In this document: positions 9,070-17,579 of the stretch, one piece after another | Layout of the letters: each line of letters begins with the position of its first letter | Numbering within the stretch: the stretch's first letter is position 1 | DNA from: Alphaproteobacteria bacterium | Lineage (GTDB): Bacteria; Pseudomonadota; Alphaproteobacteria; Rickettsiales; SXRF01 | DNA length: 61,891 nt | Assembly (NCBI GenBank): GCA_025362975.1 | Contig: JANYES010000006.1 | Location: forward strand, 1-61,891 | Direction of reading: 5' to 3' | The notes under the pieces: generated by a model | The model's input: the letters and a program-made list of their open reading frames with translations, nothing else | What the model was told of the DNA's origin: nothing | Databases searched by the model: none | Made by a program: the position numbers and the translations under genes

Positions 9070-10446
9070 ATGACGACGCGAACAACACGACCCAAAGTGA
9101 TGCTATGGCTGGAGTCTTCCATGACGAAGATGCATGTGCAGCATATGGCGATGGTTTCCAAAGCGCTGGGGGAAAAAGGTTTCGACGTGACTGTGGTTAC
9201 CAGCGAAGATACGATTAAGAAATTTGAAATCACAGGCGGGAAACTTAACGATGACCGTACGCTGGTGGCAGGCGGCGACATCGATTTCGGGGGGCATGCG
9301 CGCTTTGCTAGAGCGCTGCCTTCACAGACGACGTATGCGGAACCGAAAATCAAAAAAATTGAGGATTCACGCTATCGCCCGTTCGATTTTATCGCCAGTC
9401 CCGCGATTGCGCGGATGCGCAACAAGCAGATCGACGCAGTGATCGCGCAGGAAAAACCGGATGCGATTGTGACATCGCTGTGGCCGAGCGGGTATGGGCC
9501 GTTTACTTCGGAGGTGGAACATATGTTCAGCTCGGCGCGCGCGGCGAATCCGAAAGTCAAAAGGTACAGCCTTTCCAACGATATTCCTTATCTGGATTAC
9601 GATTTTAATGCGCGTTCGGTGAAGGGGCCACAGTTTGATCTCGTGGACAGGACGTTTGTGCGCGGGGATGGCACGTTGCGCATGAGTAATTTCGTGCCGC
9701 TGACGTATGAGAGCGAAAATAAGATCGATTATGTCGGCCATTTCATCGACCCGTTGCCAGCGAGGCAGCAGATGCCCGATTGCGAGCGCAAAGTGCTGGT
9801 GACGTATGGCACGCGCGAAAGCAACTGGGATGGTTACGCACATGCGGGATATTTTAAATCGGTAATCGATTCTATCGGGTTTACGACGCTGACGGCGCAT
9901 CCGTGGGAGCTGGTGATCGGGCGGGGATGTCAGGATGTAGCGTATGAGTATATCAAGCGCTATGCGGATTCGGTCAATAAGCGGTTCAACGCGAATATTA
10001 CTGTGCGCAAGGGCGTGCCGGATAAGCAATACCGGCAGGATGTGGCCAATGCGGCGATGGTGATCAACCAGTTTGATATTTTCGTGCTGGACGATATCAG
10101 CACGGGTGTGCCGATGCTGGTGAGCACCGGGAATCTCGGGCAGTTGAATTGCGGGGCGAACGAGGGGGATGATCGTTTGGAGAGTCTTGAGCGCAGCGGT
10201 GCGCCGCTATCGACCATGCTGCAAAACAACATGGGTGAACCTGCCTATATGGGGCAATTAATCAACGCTGCGTTCAGCCACAAAAACGCCCATAAGTTCA
10301 GCATTCCGGCCAACGCGGCGGATAAGGTGGCGGCGACGATTGCGGCGGAATATAAGGCGGCACATTTGCCAGATCCGGTGCTGGGGCAGGCGCAGGATGT
10401 GACGAAGCAAAGCGAACCTATGGAAAAAAATCAGGGGCGGGGTTAA
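9070..10446 (+). CDS. GT-B-like protein, tandem paralogue 2
   Basis: A 458-residue protein, clearly homologous along its whole length to its two neighbours: VMLWLESSMTKMHVQHMA, TSLWPSGYGPFT, VDRTFVRGDGTL, VLVTYGTRES and FVLDDISTGVPMLV. The WPGG of the other copies is WPSG here. AGAGGAATA directly precedes the ATG. The N-terminal His and the DD-x-STG-x-P motif are kept in all three copies, so all may be functional rather than decaying. The C-terminal 30 residues diverge among copies and look disordered. Function is inferred as for copy 1. Confidence 0.62.
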   Translation: MTTRTTRPKVMLWLESSMTKMHVQHMAMVSKALGEKGFDVTVVTSEDTIKKFEITGGKLNDDRTLVAGGDIDFGGHARFARALPSQTTYAEPKIKKIEDSRYRPFDFIASPAIARMRNKQIDAVIAQEKPDAIVTSLWPSGYGPFTSEVEHMFSSARAANPKVKRYSLSNDIPYLDYDFNARSVKGPQFDLVDRTFVRGDGTLRMSNFVPLTYESENKIDYVGHFIDPLPARQQMPDCERKVLVTYGTRESNWDGYAHAGYFKSVIDSIGFTTLTAHPWELVIGRGCQDVAYEYIKRYADSVNKRFNANITVRKGVPDKQYRQDVANAAMVINQFDIFVLDDISTGVPMLVSTGNLGQLNCGANEGDDRLESLERSGAPLSTMLQNNMGEPAYMGQLINAAFSHKNAHKFSIPANAADKVAATIAAEYKAAHLPDPVLGQAQDVTKQSEPMEKNQGRG

Positions 10447-10447
10447 T

Positions 10448-11836
10448 ATGGAAAACTCGAAACAAGGTGCGGAGGACCAGCGGCCTAAGGCTGTGCTTTG
10501 GCTTGAGTCGTCGATTACTAAGCTGCATATCCAGCATATGGCAATGCTGTCAAAATCGCTGGGCGAAAAGGGGTTCGACGTATCGGTGCTGACCAGTGAA
10601 GATACGGTTCAGCAGTTTAAAAAAGCCGGGGGTAAGCTCGACGGCGATCGCTGCGCGGAAGGCAGCAAAATCGATTTCGGCGAACACGCGACGTTCTTGA
10701 CGCCGCTGGTGTCGCAAAAAACTTACAGTAAGCCCGATATCAGCAAGATTGCCAAATACCGTTACTTGCCGTTTGAGTTCATGGCCAGCCCGACGATCCG
10801 CAGCAATCGCGAAGCAGCTATTTCCAAGGTGATGGATGAGGTGAAACCGGATGCGATTGTGACTTCGCTATGGCCCGGTGGGTATGGGCCGTTTACACCT
10901 GAGGTGGATAACATGGTGGCGCGGGCGAAAAAATATAAGTTCGATGTAAAGGTTTACAGCCTCAGCAACGATATTCCGTATCTGGATTACAATTTGAACA
11001 ACCCAGGCCTGAAGGCAAAGCAGTTTGATAATGTGGACAGGACATTCGTGCGCGGTGACGGGACGATAAAGCTGGATGCGAATATTCCGCTGAGCCGTTA
11101 CGCGCATGACCGGTTGCATTATGTCGGGCATTTCGTCAATAAGCTGCCGCCGCGCACGGAAATGGCAGATAAGGAACGCAAGGTGCTGTTTACCTACGGT
11201 ACGCAGGAAAGCGATTTCAGCGGTGACAATTATTTAAAGTATTTCAAAGCGACGATGTCGGCGGCGTCGTATAGCTACAAGCTGAACAAGCATCCGTGGG
11301 AAGTGATCGTCGGGCCGAAATGCCCGGATAGGGATTATGCGATGATCAAGGAATATGCCGAGAATTTGAACGAGCATGAGGATATGCGCATTACGGTGCG
11401 GCGCGGCGTGTCTGATGCGCTGTATAAGCAGCAGGTAGCCGATGCGGCGCTTCGCATCTGCCAGTACGATACATTTATTCTGGACGATATGAGCACAGGC
11501 GTGCCCGCATTCGTGACCACGGGTAATATTTCCGAGGTGACGTGCGGGGCGCTGGAGGGGAGCACACGCGTGAATAATATACTCCATAACGGCGCTCCGG
11601 TTTCGATTCTCGATCAGTATTATCTGTACGATGTCAATGACATCACGACGCGGCTGAATAAGCTGTATGAAAAAGGCCAGTGCAAAAGCTTTAGCCTGCC
11701 GCTCGATGCGCCGAATAAAGCGGCGGCGATTATCGCGCATGATATCGCGGAGTTACATACCCGGGAGGCACCTGACCCTGTGCTTGATACGGCGCGCGCT
11801 TCGCAGCAGGTGCCGATTGGACGAAGCGTTTCCTAG
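10448..11836 (+). CDS. GT-B-like protein, tandem paralogue 3
   Basis: A 462-residue protein, third copy of the set, starting one base after the stop of copy 2. It keeps AVLWLESSITKLHIQHMA, TSLWPGGYGPFT, VDRTFVRGDGTI, FTYGTQES and ILDDMSTGVPAFVTTGN. The TRES of the other copies is TQES here. The C-terminal part of the first half and the linker differ most, the usual acceptor-specificity region in GT-B proteins, which would suit three enzymes adding different residues. It meets the minus-strand sulfatase-like gene with a 4-base overlap of the 3' ends. Confidence 0.62.
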   Translation: MENSKQGAEDQRPKAVLWLESSITKLHIQHMAMLSKSLGEKGFDVSVLTSEDTVQQFKKAGGKLDGDRCAEGSKIDFGEHATFLTPLVSQKTYSKPDISKIAKYRYLPFEFMASPTIRSNREAAISKVMDEVKPDAIVTSLWPGGYGPFTPEVDNMVARAKKYKFDVKVYSLSNDIPYLDYNLNNPGLKAKQFDNVDRTFVRGDGTIKLDANIPLSRYAHDRLHYVGHFVNKLPPRTEMADKERKVLFTYGTQESDFSGDNYLKYFKATMSAASYSYKLNKHPWEVIVGPKCPDRDYAMIKEYAENLNEHEDMRITVRRGVSDALYKQQVADAALRICQYDTFILDDMSTGVPAFVTTGNISEVTCGALEGSTRVNNILHNGAPVSILDQYYLYDVNDITTRLNKLYEKGQCKSFSLPLDAPNKAAAIIAHDIAELHTREAPDPVLDTARASQQVPIGRSVS

Positions 11837-13338
11837 TTAAAGGGTGAGTCGTTTTGCTGATTCAACTTATCCAGGTCGATTTTTTTGAAATGGTTTTCCA
11901 GCAGGTTGTTATACAGCGTGTCAAGCCGCACTGGTGTGTCGATCACCTGAGCTTGCATGCCGGGGATTTTTAGCGCGATGAACGAGTTGAACCACTCTTT
12001 TTTGGTCAGGTTTTCCATATAGGATTTTGGGTCTTGCGAGCAGTCTTCGCGCAGGCAAATGCGCGAGCCGTGGTCACTGTGGATTAAGACGACGGCATCG
12101 GACATTTTCGGGTTTTTATCCATCGCGTCGGTGATGTTGAACACGTCGCGCTGGGAGCACAGCACCTGATCGAAATGCCGCCTGAACAATTCGGAACCAG
12201 TGAGACCGGTCTGCGCACGGAATTTCCCCGGCCAGAATTTGAGCGGCCTTGAGATACAGTTTTCGTCCATGATGTAGGGGTAATGCGTCAGTAGATTATG
12301 GGAAAAATAATAGGTGCCGCGTTCACCGCCGGTGCCAACGCGCGTGGCGAAATCCTGCATCGCTGTATGCGAGCCTAGTGAGATCAGGGTAGATAAGTAC
12401 CGCTGATGGAGAAGCCTGTTGATAGCGCGCGCGACGGGCGATTTCACGCCGTTTAGAGTCCATTGCTCCGCGACTAGTGTCGCCACGATCATGCGGTCGT
12501 ATAGGCTCATGCCAAGAATATAAGGAATCTGATTATGGGAGTTGTAAGTGTAAATACGTTCCTTTGCCGGATTTTTGGCTAGTGCATAATTGAACGATAT
12601 GTATTTCGCCTGTGTAATATCGATAGCGCGCTCTTTGCCTATCTCGTCGAATGCACTGGAGCGCAGCATGTAGATATCGCCATTAAAGTGGTCTATACCG
12701 ACGAGTTTACTAAGCGAATCGGTCCTTTTGTTGAACATGTGCGGGATGGAGGTCATGGTTAATTTATCTGCCGTGTAGGCATGGGTGAAAACCATGAAGC
12801 CACGCTTGACATATTCCTGTTCAAAAGTGGTTATTTCCTCAGGGGAAATAATTTTCGGAGGGATGTCAGCAAGGCCCGTGTGCTCGTCTAGAAGAATATG
12901 GACTACAGGGAAAAGATCCGAATGTTTGACTTGCCAGTGAGACAGACCGAGATTCTGCCCGGGCGTTGAAATGGCGGCGGTAGCGATTTGCGAAAAAGCC
13001 GCGACGGCGCTTAAGATCAGTGCCTTGTCGGGCAGGCGGTGACATAGAATCAGGAAAGCCGCTGCCAGCAGCGATGACGGTACCATGCGCCACATGCTCT
13101 GGCTGAGCAGCGGTTCGTAATACAGTGTAACGCTGAAAATAGTGGCGCAAAATATTAAAGCACCGCAAAAATAAGGCAATTTCGTCAGAAGCGCACATGT
13201 ACCGCCGATGAGCAGGCAGGCCAGCGCGTAGAGGAGGTATTCGATCATCCACGGGAGGTAGCCGCTATTGGATAATGCAGGGAGGGGGATTACGGCGATG
13301 ACCAGCGTCCACAGCGCGATGTGCGCGAGCAGCTTCAC
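11833..13338 (-). CDS. Membrane-anchored sulfatase/phosphoglycerol-transferase-like protein
   Basis: A 501-residue protein with about four to five hydrophobic segments in the first ~150 residues and a soluble domain afterwards. The soluble part has VVHILLDEH near its start, where alkaline-phosphatase-fold enzymes bind metal; TMTSIPHMFN, in the position of the Thr/Ser nucleophile; and VVLIHSDHGSR, the typical D-H-G metal motif near the end. This is the plan of LPS phosphoethanolamine or phosphoglycerol transferases. The start overlaps the stop of the methyltransferase gene upstream, so the two are probably coupled. Substrate unknown. Confidence 0.72.
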   Translation of the reverse strand: MKLLAHIALWTLVIAVIPLPALSNSGYLPWMIEYLLYALACLLIGGTCALLTKLPYFCGALIFCATIFSVTLYYEPLLSQSMWRMVPSSLLAAAFLILCHRLPDKALILSAVAAFSQIATAAISTPGQNLGLSHWQVKHSDLFPVVHILLDEHTGLADIPPKIISPEEITTFEQEYVKRGFMVFTHAYTADKLTMTSIPHMFNKRTDSLSKLVGIDHFNGDIYMLRSSAFDEIGKERAIDITQAKYISFNYALAKNPAKERIYTYNSHNQIPYILGMSLYDRMIVATLVAEQWTLNGVKSPVARAINRLLHQRYLSTLISLGSHTAMQDFATRVGTGGERGTYYFSHNLLTHYPYIMDENCISRPLKFWPGKFRAQTGLTGSELFRRHFDQVLCSQRDVFNITDAMDKNPKMSDAVVLIHSDHGSRICLREDCSQDPKSYMENLTKKEWFNSFIALKIPGMQAQVIDTPVRLDTLYNNLLENHFKKIDLDKLNQQNDSPFN

Positions 13339-14726
13339 GCGGTGCGCTCGAATTGCAGCAGAATCCTGCCGCTATCGCCGATGGGGTGTTCGCTGATGTT
13401 AGCGTGTTGGCTGAGATGGGTCTTGAAGGCGTCGAGCGTATAGTCGGGGAAGATATCGGGGCGCAGTTGCAGCATGCCCGTGACCTGCGGGTCGGATTTG
13501 GGGACAAATTCCAGCAAGCCGCGCGGGGCGAGGGAGGTGAGGTAGTGCGCGATGTGCGGCAGCGGGATGTTGTTGCCGATGGCGAGGTGATGGATGAGGG
13601 CGAGGGCCATGATGGCGTCGGGCTTGATGCGCTTGGTGAAGCCGGGGCGTTCAATGCCGCGCCAGCCTTGCGAAGGCGAGGGGTTGGCTATGTCCATCAC
13701 CAGCGGGGTGAAATGGGTGCTGCCGTGCTGGAAGGCGGCGTTGACGGCGGCGCGGTCGGAGTCGATACCGATGGCGCGAGTGGCGCCGCTGGCGAGGGCA
13801 TGGCGGGCGAAGTCGCCGCTGTTGCAGCCGATATCGAGCAGTAGCGCGGGGCGTGTGGATTCGATGAAGCGGGCGACGATGGCTTGTTTGGCGGTGGCGT
13901 TGGCGGTGTTGTAGCTGGTGGTGGCGTTGTAGCCGTGCCAACCGCCTTCGCGGCGGGGGCGCAAGGGTTCGATAATGCTGCGCAGGTGTTTTAACAGTCC
14001 GATGTAGCGGGATTTGAGTAGGGGTGTGAGGATGGCCATCTTGCCTTGTTCGAGCGGCTGCGAGCGGCGTTCGCCGTAGGCCGGTGCGGCGACGTGGAGG
14101 GCGATGGCGGGGCGCAGCCAGTGGTGTTTGGGCAGCAGGGATAGCAGCGTTGCGCTGTCGATGCCTTCGAGGCTAGCGCGAAGGTATGGCGTGAAGGAAA
14201 CGCCAGTGATGGCTTCGAGGATCAGCGGGTTGAAAAACTGGTGCAGGAACTGGCGGTAGCCAGCCCAGCGCATACCGTTTTCGTATGGGATTATGGAAAG
14301 CGGGTCGATATGCAGCGGGCGTGTGCCGATGAACTGTATGTTGTAAGCGGAGGCATCGGATAAGGTAAAGCCTTGGCTAAGTAGCGCCAGATGCAGGTCG
14401 AGATGGGCGAGTGCGGCAGATTTCAGGGCGGCGAACGGCCATTCGTAGGGGTAGGTGATAAGGTCGAGTTTGGGATGCGTAAGGATGTGGCGGGCTTGCA
14501 GGGTTTGATGTAATGGGTCGCCGACGGGAAGCAGGTCGCTGGCGATCATGCGGCCGCTTGCGCTCATGCGTTGCAGGATGCCGCTTTGCCAGACGGAGGT
14601 GAAGGCGTGCTCGCCGTGGGCGAGAATGGTGCGCAGGATTTTCCTGTCTATGTGATGCACATGCCCGGAAGGGTCGCGGAACGAGGCGGGATCGGCGCCG
14701 TTATTTTCCAGCGTCATCGCGGTCAC
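13335..14726 (-). CDS. Class I SAM-dependent methyltransferase with N-terminal extension
   Basis: A 463-residue protein. The second half has the SAM-binding motif I LLLDIGCNSGDFARHA at about 295, followed by AIGIDSDRAAV (motif II acidic residue), LVMDIAN and IMALALIHHLAIGNN. The first ~280 residues contain LSDASAYNIQFIG and PLHIDPLSIIPYE, a pattern I associate with a family of large methyltransferases in glycan clusters, with Asp residues like a kinase-like loop. The GTG at 14726 gives the longest form; an ATG at 14717 is equally possible. It overlaps both neighbours, so the three minus-strand genes form one unit. Confidence 0.8.
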   Translation of the reverse strand: MTAMTLENNGADPASFRDPSGHVHHIDRKILRTILAHGEHAFTSVWQSGILQRMSASGRMIASDLLPVGDPLHQTLQARHILTHPKLDLITYPYEWPFAALKSAALAHLDLHLALLSQGFTLSDASAYNIQFIGTRPLHIDPLSIIPYENGMRWAGYRQFLHQFFNPLILEAITGVSFTPYLRASLEGIDSATLLSLLPKHHWLRPAIALHVAAPAYGERRSQPLEQGKMAILTPLLKSRYIGLLKHLRSIIEPLRPRREGGWHGYNATTSYNTANATAKQAIVARFIESTRPALLLDIGCNSGDFARHALASGATRAIGIDSDRAAVNAAFQHGSTHFTPLVMDIANPSPSQGWRGIERPGFTKRIKPDAIMALALIHHLAIGNNIPLPHIAHYLTSLAPRGLLEFVPKSDPQVTGMLQLRPDIFPDYTLDAFKTHLSQHANISEHPIGDSGRILLQFERTA

Positions 14727-14907
14727 GCTTTAGTATGCGGCGCAGGCCATTTTTAATATAGCGCCAGCCCATGCCGATGGACACGCTGATCGTGGCGAAT
14801 AATGCGATAACGCCTTGCAGGACGAGGCTGCCGGTGCCGGGATCGAGATACGCCCATGCGGGCGCGCAGGCCACGAGGTAGATCAGAGCCGCTATGAGGT
14901 ATTTCAT
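14701..14907 (-). CDS. Small membrane protein with YLDPGTGS motif
   Basis: The ATG at 14907 is chosen because GGGGA lies 7 bases upstream; a TTG at 14925 is weaker. The 68-residue product has a signal-like hydrophobic start ending in ACAPAWA, then YLDPGTGSLVLQ, a second hydrophobic helix (VIALFATISVSIGMGW) and a strongly basic tail (RRILKRDRDD). Tiny proteins with Y-x-DPGTGS are widespread next to glycan genes, but their role is unknown to me. Its 3' end lies inside the start region of the methyltransferase gene, which suggests coupled expression. Confidence 0.7.
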   Translation of the reverse strand: MKYLIAALIYLVACAPAWAYLDPGTGSLVLQGVIALFATISVSIGMGWRYIKNGLRRILKRDRDDAGK

Positions 14908-15066
14908 TGCATCATCCCCGTTCAAATCGAATGGTCAAATGCTTAGTGTTTTTGGTTGAAACAGCAAGGAGAAACTTTTGGTTCTTGGGCTAAATTATTG
15001 CAATATTACATTAATTCAAACCCGCAATGGTTAACGATATCTCAAAATATTAACCAATAACCCTAT

Positions 15067-15072
15067 TATAAT
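15067..15072 (+). promoter_or_regulatory. Possible -10 element in an AT-rich leader
   Basis: A perfect TATAAT lies 40 bases before the ATG at 15107, in about 180 bases of AT-rich DNA between two divergent genes. No good -35 hexamer is found at 16-18 bases, so the call is weak. Confidence 0.25.
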
Positions 15073-15106
15073 TGAATTACTACACGGCTTTTAAGGGAGA
15101 TTATAC

Positions 15107-15352
15107 ATGGCTCACTCCTACGCACTTAAGGGCAGGTCAGAATTCATCGAAGCGGAAAATGCGGTCGATGCGCTGCAAACCCTGCTCACACCCATCACCT
15201 ACGGTCCGATGACGATTGAGGAATGGATGGAAAAATCCCGCCAGTCCCATCCGCACATCTCCACCGACAGCTCCGAGGCGTTCCTCGAAGGCATGATAAA
15301 AAACGGTTACGCAGATCGGTTTCGGAAATGGATTTATTGCCGGTGGCGATGA
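15107..15352 (+). CDS. Small protein of unknown function, possibly 3'-truncated
   Basis: An 81-residue frame with an excellent ribosome site (AAGGGAGATTATAC before the ATG). The first ~65 residues look like a real acidic helical protein (FIEAENAVDALQTLL, MTIEEWMEKS, SSEAFLEGMI). The last ~15 residues (RKWIYCRWR) fall on DNA that on the other strand looks like a fragment of an NAD-binding domain. The original 3' end may therefore have been lost by a rearrangement at about 15300-15320. No family recognised. Confidence 0.4.
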   Translation: MAHSYALKGRSEFIEAENAVDALQTLLTPITYGPMTIEEWMEKSRQSHPHISTDSSEAFLEGMIKNGYADRFRKWIYCRWR

Positions 15353-15431
15353 AGAGGATGTCGGAATTATGAAGCACCACATCGCGGTCTTTGGTGATTT
15401 TGCAGCCGTTCATGAAGGCGCGGGTGTGCAG
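15300..15431 (-). pseudogene. Fragment of an SAHH-like NAD-binding domain
   Basis: On the minus strand about 44 codons read FMNGCKITKDRDVVLHNSD then ILFIATGNKSIS and ETDLRNRF. The pattern (xNGC+h, a charged turn, SDILFIATGN) is that of the Rossmann half of SAHH-type proteins, where ATGN binds NAD. The 6109 protein has the comparable VQSSNYVFGCTGKDIF then DIDLDKMRF. No start, ribosome site or further conserved sequence lies on either side, so this is probably a relic. The identification rests on a short stretch. Confidence 0.35.
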
Positions 15432-15621
15432 TAATCACGAAGGTGATGCAGGAACTCATAACGCAGCTTGGTATAGCTCAGAGAACACTGTCGCTATAAA
15501 TCGTTCAAATCTGATTGTGATTGTTCGCTGCAATCCAGCTTCCACTTGTGGGTACAGTTGTGGGTATGGCTAAATGCTTATTGGGTAAGCTGTTGAAATT
15601 GCTGGGCAATATAGCCTTAAA

Positions 15622-15697
15622 TGGTGGAGGCGACAGGAATCGAACCCGCGACATCCTGCTTGCAAAGCAGGCGCTCCACCAACTGAGCTACGCCCCC
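15622..15697 (-). tRNA. tRNA-Ala (anticodon UGC)
   Basis: A complete 76-base cloverleaf on the minus strand, with CCA encoded. The acceptor stem is GGGGGCG with CGCCTCC, the D-arm reads TAGCTCAGTTGGTGGAGC, the anticodon arm is CTGCT-TTGCAAA-GCAGG giving anticodon TGC, and the T-arm is GCGGGTTCGATTCCTGT. No rRNA genes flank it, although in many alphaproteobacteria this tRNA lies inside the rrn operon. Confidence 0.97.
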
Positions 15698-15833
15698 ATC
15701 TACGGTATTGGTGCTTACCGTTAAATCAGGATGGAGAAATTAGCCGCAAGGGTGATTTAGTCAAGCGTTATTTAGGGCGCACGGCACAGGCTGCGAAGGG
15801 CAGGGACAACGCATTGGAAATGCGCCAGAATAA

Positions 15834-17579
15834 TTAGCCGACGGCGGACAGGTTCTGGGCTTTGGAGCGGGCGAGGGTTTGCAGCTCGTCGAAAGCGGTA
15901 TGCATGGCGGTTATATGGCTTTCTTCGGTATGCAGGGTTTCTTTGAGGTATTTGGTAAGCCTTGAGCGCATGACGGGAGTGAGTACGCGGTACGGGTTTT
16001 CAGGGTTGGCGCCCATTGCCAGGTCGATGGTGGTGGTGTAGGTGCTGGTGCCGTGGGCGATTTGATTGAGGGGGACGGGCTGGTCGTATTCCGATTCGCG
16101 GAAGCAATTACGCAGCGTTTGCTTGTAGGAGAGGAATAATTCGGGGTCTTCGTGGGTGGCGGGGAGTTTCAGCGCGCTGAGGCGCTCGACATGCGTGGCC
16201 AGCTTGGCGGCCGGGGCCGCTTCAGCGGGGGCGGGCGGGGCCGATGGGATGGAACGTTTTGCGGGGGTGGAATAGAAGGCGAGATGGAGCTGCTTTCTTT
16301 CGAGGTCGCTGACGGCGTTGGCGCTGCGGAGTGTCGCAATCAGTTCGCGCATCAGATGGTCGCTGGGAGGGGCCGTGTTGTCCTCGATATCCTTGATGAA
16401 TTGCTCGCCGTTACTGCGTAGGCGGTCACGCTCATTGCCGAAGAAGGTGAGTTGTTTTAACACAGCATCGGCATAGGCGGCTTCGCTGAAGCCAGCGCGT
16501 GCGCGCAAGGTTTTGATGCCATCGCCGAAAGAGTCGAAGCCGGGTTCTACCGGTTCGGGCGCGCGCGGGGCGATGACCGGTGTTTGAACAGGGAATTTTG
16601 CATGGCCGTTGGTGCTGGGGGTTGGAACCGCAGGTTTGGCATGGCCGTTGGCGCTTGGGGCGATACGTTTCGCATGACCGTTTGTGGAGGGCGTGGCGTG
16701 GCCGTTCGTGCTTGGCGCGGGGGTTGCGGGCTTTGCGCCGCTGGGGGTGATGGGCGCATAATGGCTGAAGTTGAAGCGGCTGCGTGGCGTGGCGGTGAGG
16801 ACGGTCATCACGCGGGCTTTGAGGGGGTAATTATCGTTGAGCAGGACGCGATCGACAATTTTGTCGAGGGTTTTGTCGCCGTAGGGCTCGAATACTTTGG
16901 CATCGAAATCGCCGCCGTGGCGAATATCTTCTACCAGTTTCGTCACGGCTTCCAGCGTGGTGTTGCGATTGTCGTCGTCGTTTTTGGAGTTAATTGGTTT
17001 CAGGCTGATGGATTGGTGGGCGAGGAGGTCGCCGATCTGGTGGTTGGTGCGGTAAAAGCCTTCCTTGCCGGAGATGGTGATGTTGAGGGTGATAAGCTCG
17101 TTGAAGAGATCGGTGGCGATGGTGTGCGCGTCACCCGGGGTGGCTTCGAGCTTGGTTTCGGCGAATTGCAGCGCTTTGAGCTGGCCGCTGCGGATGAGTT
17201 GGAATTCAGGCGAGAGTTTGCGCTTGGGCAAGCTGTAGTTTGCTTTTGCCTTTTTCTTCGGGGCGGGTTCGGCTGCGTTAGCGGCCAGAAGAGCTGGGGG
17301 CGTGCTTTTGCAGATGAACTCGAAAAACGGCTGGCGGGCTTTGCCGTTGGCGCCGTCGAGCAGAGTTTTCATTAGTTTGATCAGCGGCGGCTTTGCTAGC
17401 GTCGCCCAGCCGGAGGCGGGGAGGATATTTTCGCCGTCGACGGTGCCGTTATTGAGCAGGTGCATCAGGGCGGTGTGGTCGAGCTGCGCTGCACCTTGTT
17501 TAGGTTCGCCCATTGCGCCTGTGAGTTGGTCGGCGACGGTGGTTGTGTCCAGCTCATGGCATTTGCCATAGCTTTCCAT
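15834..17579 (-). CDS. Large protein of unknown function with NGHAK-type linker repeats and an HTH-like region
   Basis: About 581 residues from the ATG at 17579; a TTG at 17594 would add five. Parts: an N-terminal helical region; a basic AEPAPKKKAKA stretch at about 105; a helical middle; a low-complexity linker at about 280-340 made of repeated (S/P)TNGHA(K) units with Pro/Ala/Thr; then GIKTLRARAGFSEAAYADAV, which resembles the first helices of a Cro/CI-type HTH; and a helical C-terminus. No signal or membrane segments. It overlaps the upstream gene by 26 bases in another frame, which may be coupling or an old frameshift. Function unknown. Confidence 0.55.
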   Translation of the reverse strand: MESYGKCHELDTTTVADQLTGAMGEPKQGAAQLDHTALMHLLNNGTVDGENILPASGWATLAKPPLIKLMKTLLDGANGKARQPFFEFICKSTPPALLAANAAEPAPKKKAKANYSLPKRKLSPEFQLIRSGQLKALQFAETKLEATPGDAHTIATDLFNELITLNITISGKEGFYRTNHQIGDLLAHQSISLKPINSKNDDDNRNTTLEAVTKLVEDIRHGGDFDAKVFEPYGDKTLDKIVDRVLLNDNYPLKARVMTVLTATPRSRFNFSHYAPITPSGAKPATPAPSTNGHATPSTNGHAKRIAPSANGHAKPAVPTPSTNGHAKFPVQTPVIAPRAPEPVEPGFDSFGDGIKTLRARAGFSEAAYADAVLKQLTFFGNERDRLRSNGEQFIKDIEDNTAPPSDHLMRELIATLRSANAVSDLERKQLHLAFYSTPAKRSIPSAPPAPAEAAPAAKLATHVERLSALKLPATHEDPELFLSYKQTLRNCFRESEYDQPVPLNQIAHGTSTYTTTIDLAMGANPENPYRVLTPVMRSRLTKYLKETLHTEESHITAMHTAFDELQTLARSKAQNLSAVG

